Source: Smittia aterrima (lineage: Eukaryota; Arthropoda; Insecta; Diptera; Chironomidae). From it: 64,000 bases of DNA. The stretch lies in assembly GCA_033063855.1 (NCBI GenBank), contig CP093829.1, positions 3,358,243 through 3,422,242 of the forward strand. Reading direction: 5' to 3'. The notes beneath the pieces were generated by a model that saw nothing but the letters and a program-made list of their open reading frames with translations, was not told where the DNA came from and made no database searches. The position numbers and the translations under genes were made by a program. Position 1 is the stretch's first letter. Each line of letters starts with the position of its first letter. Below are positions 11,170 through 20,814 of this stretch, in pieces.

Positions 11170-12312
11170 GATTTAGAACTTTTAACTAATATATGATTGG
11201 CCGCGAGATCATTAAATTCGTGGTTCTCCCACTCAACACTACATTTTTCTAATTTCCAGGAAAAGACATAAAAATATATATCCTTTCCCGTTCTCTCTGC
11301 ATTTAACGTGCATCTGTTTTAGAAAGAGAACATAAAAAGGAGGACCTCGCGCAATGCGCTTGCGTCCATAAATTAATATGTTAAGGAGAATCATATCATC
11401 ATAATCTCAGTAGCGACATCTTGTATAAGGTTCTATAAGACCGTTACAACGACGCGCAGGACTCATTTAATGTTGTAATTAAATAAAAAAATATAACTCG
11501 TATTTCACTTTAATTATTGCTTAGAAAGTCCAACTACCATCTCCCTTTAACTAAACACACTTTTATTTTCTACTTAACTTCACTATCAAACTCACAATGA
11601 GACGCTTAAAGAATAACCAACTCGCGGAACTCGCGCTTTTATACAAGAAAAAATCTCGGAGTTGGCAAATCTTCAATATGAAGCACTCGGAATCTTAGCT
11701 TTTATTTTGCTCAGTTAAATTGTAAATCAGCACTTCGTAATTCAGTTTCTGTCAATCTGACTATAAAGTCGAAAGAACCACGGCAAATCAGTTTAGATGT
11801 TAATTGGAGCGTAAAGTATGAAATAGAAATAAAGAGAATATTTAAAGTTCAGTAGAATAACTCAGTGTGATTTACTTAGTGAGCTTCTTGACTCTGTAAC
11901 GAGTTAGAGGATTTAAGTTCCTATCACGAATATCAATGCACTTTTCAATCGATTCACGATGATGTTTTAAAATTGACTTAAAAATTTTCTGTTCCACATT
12001 TTATTTTCCTGCCACTTTCCACCGTCGACGTAATTAAATATTTGATGCGACATTCAATCAAACTGAACTTTTCTCCACCTCGTTGATGTATGGGAACAAA
12101 TTCAGTCGCTAAAGCATTAGATACAAGTTGCATTGTATTTCAAAGGGAATCAGAAATTTTTTAATTACACGAGGATTGATTTAAACGCCGAGTCGAACCG
12201 ACTGCTGTGATAGAGCCACGTAATCTTGTCGTCAATACGAATCACTTTTCAAAACTATATCGGAAGACAGGATTATTTCAATCAGTTAATAGTGAAACTT
12301 CAAGCGGAAAAG
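11170..12312. other. Intergenic DNA with a second antisense TATA-like box
   Basis: AT-rich and non-coding as far as I can see. A minus-strand TATAAAAGCGCGAG-type box lies at 11634-11643 with no clear gene behind it. The rest, up to the odorant receptor start, should include that gene's promoter. Confidence 0.35.
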
Positions 12313-13636
12313 ATGAAAATAATAAAGTTGTGGCAACGAGCAGTGAAATACTTCGAGAACCAAGAAGTTTACGAGGACTTGGTCGCGAAATTTCTTTTGT
12401 TTTTCCTTGAGACTTTGTCTCCGACGAAAATTCGTGATGGAAAGAAAATCATTTCGAAACTGTTTTTCTTCATTATGCTCAATCCGATTGTCTGCATTAT
12501 CGTTGAGTCTAACTTTCTAATCAGCAAATATTCGAACACCGCTTTACCACAATTGACAGAAAACATCGCGATATTGAGTGAGTAATTATTTTAAATATCT
12601 TCGAAAAGGAACAGAAGTATTTTTCTCATTAGTTGGCATGATAAGAGTTATCTTCAACTTGACTTACATCATTATGGCTAAAGACAATCTTGCTGAGTTG
12701 GTTCACCGATTCATTGATGAAAGGTTGAGAAGAAATATTTTATCCGAAAACTTTTTTAATTTTTTTTCTCTAGAAAATCGAAACAAAGTGAAGACGCCCG
12801 ACAAATAACGATCAATCACAGCAAACAGGAATTCATAGGGACTACAATCCTTGTTGTTTTTCCTTGGATCGCGGCCTTCGGTTTGTGTCTGAGCGTTGTT
12901 TTCCGAGAGTACACTGTCACGAACTCGTTCGTTCCTTCATTCCCGCAACTGACTCTTGAAAATAATTTTCTTCAATGGGCGGTCAATTACGTTTACCAAT
13001 CAAGTGCCGTTTACCTTATTACCGTTCCCCTTACAACAATTTTTCCTTTGACTTTCCTCCTCGCGAACAATTCCTGCTGGCAAATCGATCAAACAATTCT
13101 GCTCTTGAAGAACTTAGGCGATGGTGACAATTGTTCCGAGAAGATTAAATCCACAGTGAAGGAAAGTTATGGATTAATTCGTTGGTTGAATGATGCTCAG
13201 CAGCGTCTGCAATTCATCTTTTTCGTCGAGTTCACGATCATGTCTGCTATGCTGTGCATGAACTTCGTAACAGTTCTAATTGAACCGCCCGGAACCTTCA
13301 TTATCTTTGTTATGATTGGAAATCATTTGACTCAATTTTTCGTGTTTTGTTGGGTTGGCGAACGAGTCCTCGACAGAATCGACGATCTCTCTGCTGCCAT
13401 TTATGACGTAAAGTGGTATGAGATGCCAGTGAGTGACAGGAAAAGCATTCAATTGATGTTGGTGATGTCTCAAAACTTGCGAGGGTTTAATGGGATCTTC
13501 AATGAAGTCAAAATGGAAACTTTCTTAAAGGTTTGTGCTTAAGACAGTTTTTTTTAAATATTTCTGATTCCTTTATTTCGTTCCACAGATCGTGCAGTTT
13601 GCTTATTCTCTCGTCATGTTCTTTGCATCAATTTAA
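12313..13636 (+). CDS. Odorant receptor (7tm_6 family)
   Basis: Ligand-gated channel subunit of olfactory neurons, working with the co-receptor Orco. Four exons in phase: 12313-12577, 12633-12723, 12774-13530 and 13589-13636, giving about 386 aa, a normal insect OR length. Several hydrophobic segments are visible, for example in the first exon (FFFIMLNPIVCIIV), the short second exon, and exon 3 (TTILVVFPWIAAFGLCL, FFVEFTIMSAMLC, FIIFVMIGNHLTQFFVF). The C-terminal signature of the family is present: WYEMPVSDRKSIQLMLVMSQ, a short gap, then FLKIVQFAYSLVMFF. The small last exon encoding the final helix is also typical. The intron-2 donor (GTTGAG) is weak. The start is the first ATG in frame; an open stretch upstream lacks ATG. 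A polyadenylation signal lies at about 13738. The subfamily cannot be named by eye. Confidence 0.9.
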
Positions 13637-13924
13637 ATGCGATTGAAAGCAACTAAATTGTTTAAATGTTTTCAATGTTCGTATCACATAAGAGAGAAGA
13701 ATCTCAATTATTTGTGAATTTACATTTAAATCACGTAATAAAATGCAAAATTGACTACACATACAAATTGTTCGTTGGAATTTCCTTATCTTTCGTATCA
13801 TAGAATAGTTTATTTTTTTACCTGATCATGAAATAACAAGATTTAAAAAGTTTAAATTAAAAAAATTTCAGCATGCTCTTGAATTCTTCAAGGATCATCA
13901 CCTACTTTTTATTTGGGAATTTTC

Positions 13925-14042
13925 GGGTCTTGTCTCATATCAATAATCATAAACTCTATGCATCAACTATTTGCATTGCAAATGAATGAACTGTGTCATA
14001 AACTCTAACATATGCTGGGTAAAAATTGGGAACCGAATCTTA
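13925..14042. repeat. Dispersed repeat, copy B (short)
   Basis: Matches the leading part of copies A and C: catatcaataatcataaac, then gaactgtgtcataaactc and acatatgctgggtaaaaat. It includes an imperfect palindrome, atttgcattgcaaat, at about 13966-13980. It stops before the promoter-like block carried by A and C, so it is truncated. Confidence 0.7.
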
Positions 14043-14240
14043 CAGAAGAGTTGCTTGCTGAGTTGAATGCTAAAAATAGATAAACTCGTCCAGATTTCGT
14101 CAGCAACAGACGTCGAGACGCATAACTGACTAGACTTAGCATTTGGATAATGAAGAAAGTCGAAATGAATTGTCCATGATTATTTATTTCGTAATCTCCT
14201 CACAATTCATTAAAGAGAATTTTATTTCTTGCTAATAATT

Positions 14241-14495
14241 TCACGGTTCAACTTTTGACTTCTGTTTTCTTTCAGACGCAGGGACAGCGAAATGAAAGTG
14301 GTTTGATTGGGAAGTTTGACCAACCGCTCCTGTCGACGCTAGTTGCTGTTCCACCACAGCCCAGTCCACTGTAAATAGTGCAGCGGTAGTTGCCACTGGA
14401 GAAACCGGAAACGAAGGGACCTCCAACGAGATTGATGCAAATGTTTCTGCTGTTAACTCCGATGCAATTTGTCTTTCCTCTGTTTTTGCAGACAT
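14241..14495 (-). CDS. Hypothetical 84-aa ORF
   Basis: Open frame on the minus strand, rich in Ala, Ser, Thr and Val, with no recognisable motif, signal peptide or membrane segment. A plausible acceptor (ctcatcag) lies about 20 nt before the ATG. There is no partner exon that I can support. It may be non-coding sequence open by chance, next to repeat copy B. Confidence 0.2.
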   Translation of the reverse strand: MSAKTEERQIASELTAETFASISLEVPSFPVSPVATTAALFTVDWAVVEQQLASTGAVGQTSQSNHFHFAVPASERKQKSKVEP

Positions 14496-14723
14496 TGAGT
14501 GTTCACTCAGCTTTTATTCTGATGAGATGACAACATTTCTAGGAAATAAAAATTTCTTATCAAATGTAAACAAATTTGAAATTAAATAAAGTCTAAGTCA
14601 GCAAAGCAAAAAATGTTTATTTACATAATTTATTAAATACTTTCTTAGTACCACAAAAGTTTTGTTTGTATCACGCACAATGTGAATTTGTTTTTCAAGT
14701 ATTGAGACCTTCTAATAGAGATA

Positions 14724-14772
14724 ACACTCAACAATGAAACATGTCTTGAACATGTTGAAATATTTTTAACAA
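14724..14772. repeat. Left arm of an inverted repeat flanking the ionotropic receptor gene
   Basis: Contains acactcaacaatgaaacat and gtcttgaacatgttgaaata. The reverse complement of 17158-17205 carries the same sequence with few changes. The core ACATGT-CTTGA-ACATGT is itself a spaced repeat of a palindrome. The arms enclose the gene at 15040-17073. Confidence 0.65.
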
Positions 14773-15039
14773 GCGAATATGTCAACCAGCTTTTTATTGT
14801 GTCAGTTGTATCGATTTATTGGAATTAAGAAAACTTGGAAAGAAAATGAAAGTGTTAACGAGCTGAAGGAGCACGGGAAATGTTATCATCCAACAATTAC
14901 AGAATATGAAACGATGTGTGAATCATGACGTGTGAATCGAATAAAACCTAATTTTAATTGATTCTTAAACTTTTTATTTGAAAAACTTTGTGGAACACAT
15001 AAACTGTGCAGAAAATTTAATCACTTTCAAACAACGTGA

Positions 15040-17073
15040 TTAGTAAAGTCTTGCAGTATAAAATGCCTCCAGAATGTATCTCATGACGAGAAAGTCCTTC
15101 AATGTTATCAACCATTCGACGATGAATGCAGCAACTGCCAACAGCAAACTTGAAGTCCAAATAACAAATCCAGGTTCAAGCATCTTCATAGTTAAAACTC
15201 TCGGTTCGTTGTAAGTTCTATAACGTTTTTCATTAAACGATGGCCATTGATAATCGACAGATAACGAAATTGGTTTTTCAGTGAAATTGAAATTATAGAA
15301 CTTGATGAGTTTGTGAGTGAAATATTGTTGAAGCTTTTGGTCATAAATCTCAAAGAAAGGATGATGACGTGGAAATTTTAGTCCACAGATGTTGGCAGCA
15401 AGCTCTTCCTTTTTGATAGATTTCATAACTTCTTTTTGATGTTCAAGCTTATAAAAAAGAAAGAATTCATACGAATTCATTTGATTTGCTGATCCCTTCG
15501 TAAAGTCCTTTTCGTCAGGATTATCCTTATTTGAACGAGTATTCCCCCTGTTAACAAAAGACAAATTGGAATTAGGACTGTAATGACACATTAAAAGTTC
15601 TGGCAAATATTCAACTTTACCTTTTAGAAATTTCTGAATTCGGAAATCTTTGTTTGAATTTGTCCTCCATAGTAAAAACGTAGCCTAGCTCGATCATCTG
15701 CTCAATCGTGTCTACTCCTGGTTTTTTAATGTCCTTCTGCATGAACTCGTACATCTTCCCTTGCCATGCTGTCCGAATGATCAAGCAAAAAATGATGAAT
15801 ATCATCGTGAGGAATCTTGCGAAGTTTGTTCGAGGTACAACGACTTGTGAGATTCCAAAGAAGATTTGTGTTACGTTTAGCGATGGTGTTGTGACGTTCG
15901 ATCCGATGACGAAGTCTCTTATTGATCTTTTCACGCAACAATACAAAACCAGAATCGTCGCAAATGCAGCCATGAAGAAAAGTGCAATTAACACCCAAGT
16001 GAAAACGTCAAAAGGCATCATCAGCTTCTCAAATTCAGAATAAAACTTAGGAACTTCCTCTACCTTCAAGCGCGAAGTTGTGTAATCGATAGGGAAAGTA
16101 ATGAAGTTGAGGTCAAATCTGATTAAAACAAAATTTATTAATAAGGAAAAAACTTTTCGAGAATCACTTACGAATCGTTGTTCCGATATCTGTCATTGCC
16201 AACCGCAGTCAAACATCCTCTTGATCGAAACAAATCAGTTCCTTGTTGCCAAACTGCTTCAACAAAATTGGCGTTAATGTTACTATCAAAAATAAGATGA
16301 AGAGGTAACTCCATAAGTGAAGGATAAAAAAGATCATATTCTGAAAGTTTATGTTCGATCGTGCATCCATGAAGGTTCGCCATTTTTTTCATCGAGAATT
16401 TGTCGTTTTCCCATTTTTTCGTGATTTTGTCGAATTTGTTGACTTCAATCAATGTCAGCTCGCCGCATTTTCCAGGAGAGAACCAAAGGAATGTTAGAAG
16501 TTTGATGTAGCTTTCTTCTTCAATGAGAAAGTATTCGTATTGGATGATGTCCAACAGATAAGAATTCAAAAAAGCATCTTCGTCGTCGATTTTATCTTTT
16601 AATAATATTTTTGGTTCTAGTTTGATCTCTTTGATGCTTTCTGCTCTTTCTTTGACATCGAGGCTGAGTGATGCAATTTCTTTGATGGTAAAGTTTTGAC
16701 CAAACACGAAAAGTTGAATCGGTTTGAAGTATTCGTTGTTCAAAATCAATTTCTGATTGAACTCCTTGACGAATGCGAAACTGTTGAAGGTTATGAGAGC
16801 CGAGGAGTCGAGAAAGATTTGGTCTTGGTCCAGTTGCAAGTTCTTCAGTTGAAACGGCATCGCGTTCTCGTGTAAATCCTTCAAAACCAATAAATCAATC
16901 GTGTCCGAGTCTACGCCATAATTGTTGATGAACATTCGCGTTTCCAATTGGAACAAGTGACGAGTTATGTTCACAAATGCTTTCGACAAAGTTTGCTCCA
17001 AATAATTCTCACTTAACAAAAATCCTTCGCACAAAATTTTCAGAAACAACGAAAGCAAAATGAAAATTTTCAT
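15040..17073 (-). CDS. Divergent ionotropic receptor (IR, iGluR-related chemoreceptor)
   Basis: Three exons in phase on the minus strand: 17073-16172, 16118-15621 and 15547-15040, giving about 635 aa. It starts with a signal peptide (MKIFILLSLFLKILCEG). A long, poorly conserved extracellular region follows, then a ligand-binding/ion-channel part: TM1 at about 341-363, a pore-loop region with SLNVTQIFFGISQ, TM2 at about 400-419 (FARFLTMIFIIFCLIIRTAW), the QGKMYEFM...TIEQMIELGY segment characteristic of insect divergent IRs, and TM3 at about 593-616. The cytoplasmic tail is short. Expected role is gustatory or other contact chemoreception in sensory dendrites; the ligand is unknown. Introns are 53 and 72 nt. 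An inverted repeat of about 45 bp flanks the gene. It resembles antennal or IR7-type receptors, but I would not name an orthologue. Confidence 0.88.
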
Positions 17074-17156
17074 TTTTTTTTCAAGCTTTTCTTATTTTCA
17101 ACTTATTAACTCGAAGAAATCCACTCAACTGACAGGAAGAAACATTTTTTCTATCG

Positions 17157-17205
17157 ATAAAAATATTTGAACATGTTCAAGACATGTTTTATGTTGTTGA
17201 GAGTA
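17157..17205. repeat. Right arm of the inverted repeat flanking the ionotropic receptor gene
   Basis: Reads atttgaacatgttcaagaca then tgttttatgttgttgagag, the reverse complement of the arm at 14724-14772 with a few differences. It lies about 85 bp upstream of the receptor start codon (17073), so it could also be a promoter element. Confidence 0.65.
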
Positions 17206-17544
17206 GGACGAATGTTATCAGCATGGGAAAATATTCAAGACCTTCGAGAACATTTTCCGTTACACTTTGTGCGTGATTGATCTTCGATAAAACATATTTT
17301 TCTAAATTACTTGAGAAAATGTAACATAAATTGATTAGAACTAGGCACTGGTTACATGATCTCAAAAGTTTGAATATAAAAGCAATCATCAAGTGATATG
17401 ATCGCACCAAACTTATTTGTTTAAATAAAAAATTATTTTTAGATTTCAAGTTCTTATTAAAGTAAAAAACATAAAAAGCTTCGTTTAGGACACGAATTTA
17501 AATTCCTTCAACTTTCTCCACATAAATTAAAACTTTACAGACAT

Positions 17545-17932
17545 TCATGCAAATGAATGAACTGTGTCATAAACTCTAACATATGCTGGGTAAAAATCGG
17601 GAGCCGAAGATTGGAAAGTTTCCAGTGGAATCACGAAAATATTTTAACTTCCAGTTACGTTCATCAACGACTGAAGATCAGTCTCGTTTTAGTGGTGGAT
17701 GGAACAAGACGTTCTGTTCGAGATCAGATTTGATCCTTGGAAAAAGTTAAAAGTTGTTTCTTGTGTGTTTGAATGTGAGTTAAAGTGAATTTTTTGATAA
17801 ATTTGAAGAAAATAAGTTTGTTATTTACAGAAAACGCATCAGGTTTTCCTGATGTGAAAACATTTTCGCAGTTCAACAAGTTCTTTGAAAATCGAATTAT
17901 TTTTGATTTTTAATATAATTTTTTTTTTCTTA
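17545..17932. repeat. Dispersed repeat, copy C
   Basis: Near-identical to copy A over about 17610-17780 and again at the AT-rich end (17885-17925). The initiator TCAGTC (A at 17680) and AGACG at 17707-17711 keep the same +28 spacing as in copy A. It lies directly before the Ty3/gypsy debris. No coding capacity. Confidence 0.75.
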
Positions 17933-18070
17933 ACGTCTAAGGCGAAGAAGATAAAGCAAACGGCGATTGCGTTTATCAACCGCTGAACAATCCTGTAATG
18001 TTTTAAAGGTTGCAAGGATCGTGGTAAAGGATAGGATGAAGGGTTTTAGTGAAAAGATTGACAATAACTT

Positions 18071-18830
18071 GTGATCTCATAAAATTATTAAATCTATTCT
18101 GAAATACCACAAGCGATGAATATGCCGGCTCGAATTTCTAAACAAATAAATAATTCAGTGATATAAGACTGTCAGCATAAATGGTAATTTTTTTAAGTCT
18201 CGCATGTCATATGCCAACGAAATAACTGCACCAACATTTATTCTTGATAATCTGAATCTCATGAGCGAGCCAGCAAAAATTGTTTGTTGTCGGAAATGTT
18301 TAGTTGCCCATACAATCGCAAGCAATTCTTTCTCGATTGCAGTTTCGAATGTTTGAATTTTTTCTTTATTATTAAGAGCGCGACTCGCGAAAGCGATTGG
18401 CATATCGCGACCGTCTCGTAATTGACTTAGAACTGCGCCAAGTCCGTTTCCAGACGCATCTGTGGTCAATATGAATTGTTCATTAAAGTTTGGATAAATC
18501 AAAACTGGAGGATTCATCAATAATTCCTTCAGTTTAGTGAAAGCAATTTCGTGTTGATTTTCCCATTTAAAATTTACGTTAATTGAAGTTAATTTAGTTA
18601 TATCTTGTTAACCCTAGAAAGGATCGAACTCCTTTTCGATTAATTGGAATTTTAAAATTTTTAACTGCTTCGAATTTTGACTCGTCCGGGAAAATTCCCT
18701 CCCTTGTTACCCTATGCCCTAGGAAAACTACTTCTTTCTTAAGAAATGAACACTTATCTGGTTGCAATTTTAAATCGTGAGACCGAAGTCTTTTAAAAAC
18801 TTCTCTTAAATTATTTATTCAATGTTGAAT
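18071..18830 (-). mobile_element. Ty3/gypsy retrotransposon fragment (reverse transcriptase C-terminus and RNase H), degenerate
   Basis: On the minus strand, about 18815-18605 reads RT-like RSHDLKLQPDKCSFLKKE, VFLGH and GVRSFLGLTRYN, then hits a stop where the usual YYRRFI stretch is missing. The frame resumes at about 18595 with KWENQ...FTKLKELLMNPPVLIYP, followed by RNase H/RT-RNaseH features TTDASGNGLGAVLSQ, IAFASRAL and KELLAIVWATKHFR. It stops near 18155. There is no gag, integrase or intact LTR, so it is a dead fragment. The segment 18071-18285 is repeated at 19198-19420. Confidence 0.85.
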
Positions 18831-19197
18831 TGTGCATCTTTACTCATATATTCAAATATAAGCAGCAAAAGTTCATTTGGAAAATCATTTATTGTTAATT
18901 CATCTTTGAATTCTTCCATTTTTATTAATTTTAAAATTTATATTTTCACAAGGCTTTATTTTATATTATAACGTTTACTTTTTTACAAATTCAAAAATAC
19001 CGATAGTCAACTGTTTCTTCCATACGTTCGAGGCAATCGAAAAACTGCGGAAGAGATAAATAAGCACACACAATTTCGTCTCCATAATTGTGTTATCATC
19101 AAACGAAAATCCTTCAACACCCTTGCAGAAACGCTCCCAAAATCCTTGCGCAAACAAGACGCCGGCTCAGGAACTTCAAGCAAATGCACAAAGGCAG
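18831..19197. other. Region between two retroelement fragments
   Basis: AT-rich. Short minus-strand frames at 18975-19237 have no recognisable domain and are probably retroelement-derived or random. Confidence 0.3.
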
Positions 19198-19500
19198 GTG
19201 ATCTCATAAAATTAATAAATCTATTCTGGAATACCACAAGCGATGAATATGCCGGCTCGAATTTCTAAACAAATAATTAATTCAGTTAGCATAAATCAAG
19301 TTAGCATAAATGTTTATTTTTTTTTCAAAGTCTCGCATGTCATATGCCAACGAAATCACTGCACCAACATTCATTCTTGATAATCTGAATCTCATGAGCG
19401 AGCCAGCAAAAATTGTTTATTTTAATGTCTTGAGTTTCGTCAACGACGATCGTGTACAATTACAAGCGAAGCCACATTTTCTTTTGGAACTTTGTTGAAA
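19198..19500. repeat. Second copy of the retroelement-associated segment
   Basis: Matches 18071-18285 closely, with a few small insertions: gtgatctcataaaatta, ccacaagcgatgaatatgcc, catgtcatatgccaacgaaa and gagcgagccagcaaaaattg all recur. It lies 1.1 kb further right in the same orientation, so it is a direct duplication or part of a second insertion. Confidence 0.75.
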
Positions 19501-19773
19501 AATTTTTCTTGACAACTTTCACAATGTTGTATGTAAGTCCTCCATATTAGTAAACTGTTTCAAGACTATTGTTGACTTCAATTCCAAAAGCGAGTGAATT
19601 TTTCCATTCCTCTGCGATAATTTCCATCAATTCGCAAAAGACCAGAAAAGCTGCCCAAATAAAGAGTTTTAAACCTGAAATAGGCGGTCAAACATTTTTT
19701 TATACCGACTACATTTAAATCAAAATAAAGTATTAGAATTGGCAACACATACAAATAGTTTCGATTACTTCGG

Positions 19774-19792
19774 CTTATCATTTGGTATAAAA
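19774..19792 (+). promoter_or_regulatory. TATA-box promoter of the GPP[S/A]HHH repeat gene
   Basis: CTTATCATTTGGTATAAAA places a TATA box at 19786-19792, 111 bp before the ATG. The same 18 bp, with one mismatch, lies upstream of the related gene at 22762. The TTATC part is a GATA-factor type site. Confidence 0.6.
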
Positions 19793-19896
19793 TTTCCCTG
19801 GATTCCTTATCCGTTTATCATTTGTTTCGCGACGTTCGGACGATAAGCAGCAAAAGGTCTTTCTTGTTCATACAAAATAGTTTAAAAACAGTGACA

Positions 19897-20217
19897 ATGT
19901 CGAATTGGGGAAGAAATCCACACGGGCCACCGCCTCCAAACCATTTTCCGCCTCATCATATTCCAAGTTGCCCTCCGAATCACGGACCCCCTTCTCATCA
20001 TCACGGACCCCCTTCTCATCATCACGGACCGCCTTCTCACCATCACGGACCCCCTTCTCATCATCATGGACCCCCTGCTCATCATCATGGACCCCCTGCT
20101 CATCATCATGGACCCCCTGCTCATCATCACGGGCCCCCTCATAATCCAGGACATCATTTCGGCCCACCACACTTTCCATCGCATCCTCATCATCATGGAC
20201 CACCAAAAAGATGTTAA
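19897..20217 (+). CDS. His/Pro/Gly repeat protein, MSNWGR family, 106 aa
   Basis: The start is the first ATG after a TATA box. The frame opens further upstream, but without ATG. The protein begins MSNWGRNPHGPPPP and then has seven heptad units: GPPSHHH four times and GPPAHHH three times. It ends in HHHGPPKRC. There is no signal peptide, membrane segment or globular domain. The dense His clusters could bind metal ions or phase-separate, but that is speculation. A paralogue with the same first eight residues (MSNWGRNP) lies inside HDAC6 at 22762. Both have matching promoters and an AATAAA (here at about 20226) shortly after the stop. I know of no described family. Antisense and shifted frames over the repeat are artefacts of the repeat. 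Confidence 0.75.
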   Translation: MSNWGRNPHGPPPPNHFPPHHIPSCPPNHGPPSHHHGPPSHHHGPPSHHHGPPSHHHGPPAHHHGPPAHHHGPPAHHHGPPHNPGHHFGPPHFPSHPHHHGPPKRC

Positions 20218-20646
20218 ATATTTTGCAATAAAGGGAACAATCCTAAAGTGAATGATTTTGTGTCTGATCGTCATCGTCAAATAAACGACGTATTATTTTC
20301 TGAGTAAATATAAGATTGCACCTTATCTTTCAGCCTATCGATTGTTGAAAATTCTCAATAGTTTCGTGATTCATCAGACGTCATTCTAGATTTGTTTAAA
20401 CCTTTCTATTTAGCTGAAAATAATTTCCAATAAATTCTTGAAACAACTTCTGAGTAACGGTTTAAAGATTTTATTTATTGATCCCTTTAAAAAACACAAA
20501 AAAGTTTTCAAACTTTGGTTACTTTCGTACAATTTCTTATTCATTGAAATTATTTTTTTGGTTATCGATAATACTTGAATTTGTTATTTCCTTTAACATA
20601 TCCGAAAAACATTTTTAACAGAAGTTTTAATAAATATAATTTTTAG
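20218..20646. other. 3' flank of the repeat gene
   Basis: Contains the polyadenylation signal caataaag at about 20225. The rest is AT-rich with no recognisable feature. Confidence 0.4.
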
Positions 20647-20795
20647 AAAAGTTAAGCATCGATTGTACCGTGTCGAGGTTAAAGGTTGAGTTAGCTTCTG
20701 TTAGAGCAACTTGTGTTAAAGAAGCGATCGAGAAACTGATTCACGATCAAGTGATACAAGTTTTGTTAGGAAAAGAAGCAAAATTACAGCGATAG
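20647..20795 (+). pseudogene. Ribosomal protein S25-like fragment
   Basis: Follows an acceptor-like tttttag and reads K-L....TVSRLKVE, then a helical stretch with KEAIEKLIHDQVIQV, before a stop at 20793. The order KL, VS-RLK, EKx4QVxQ parallels the winged-helix core of eS25 (KLIT..VVSERLKI...EKGLIKQVVQ). No upstream S25 exon is visible. I take it as a decayed copy or an unrelated small exon; similarity was judged only by eye. It lies 20 nt from the HDAC6 stop codon on the opposite strand. Confidence 0.3.
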
Positions 20796-20814
20796 GAAGA
20801 AGTTTGAGCAAATA

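Noticed and set aside
18975..19237. Minus-strand ORFs between retroelement fragments as a gene
   Set aside because: No motif, overlapping frames and location in transposon debris.
19868..20280. Several long frames on both strands across the GPP/HHH repeat
   Set aside because: A 21-nt repeat keeps every frame open; only the MSNWGR frame has a promoter, ATG and paralogue.
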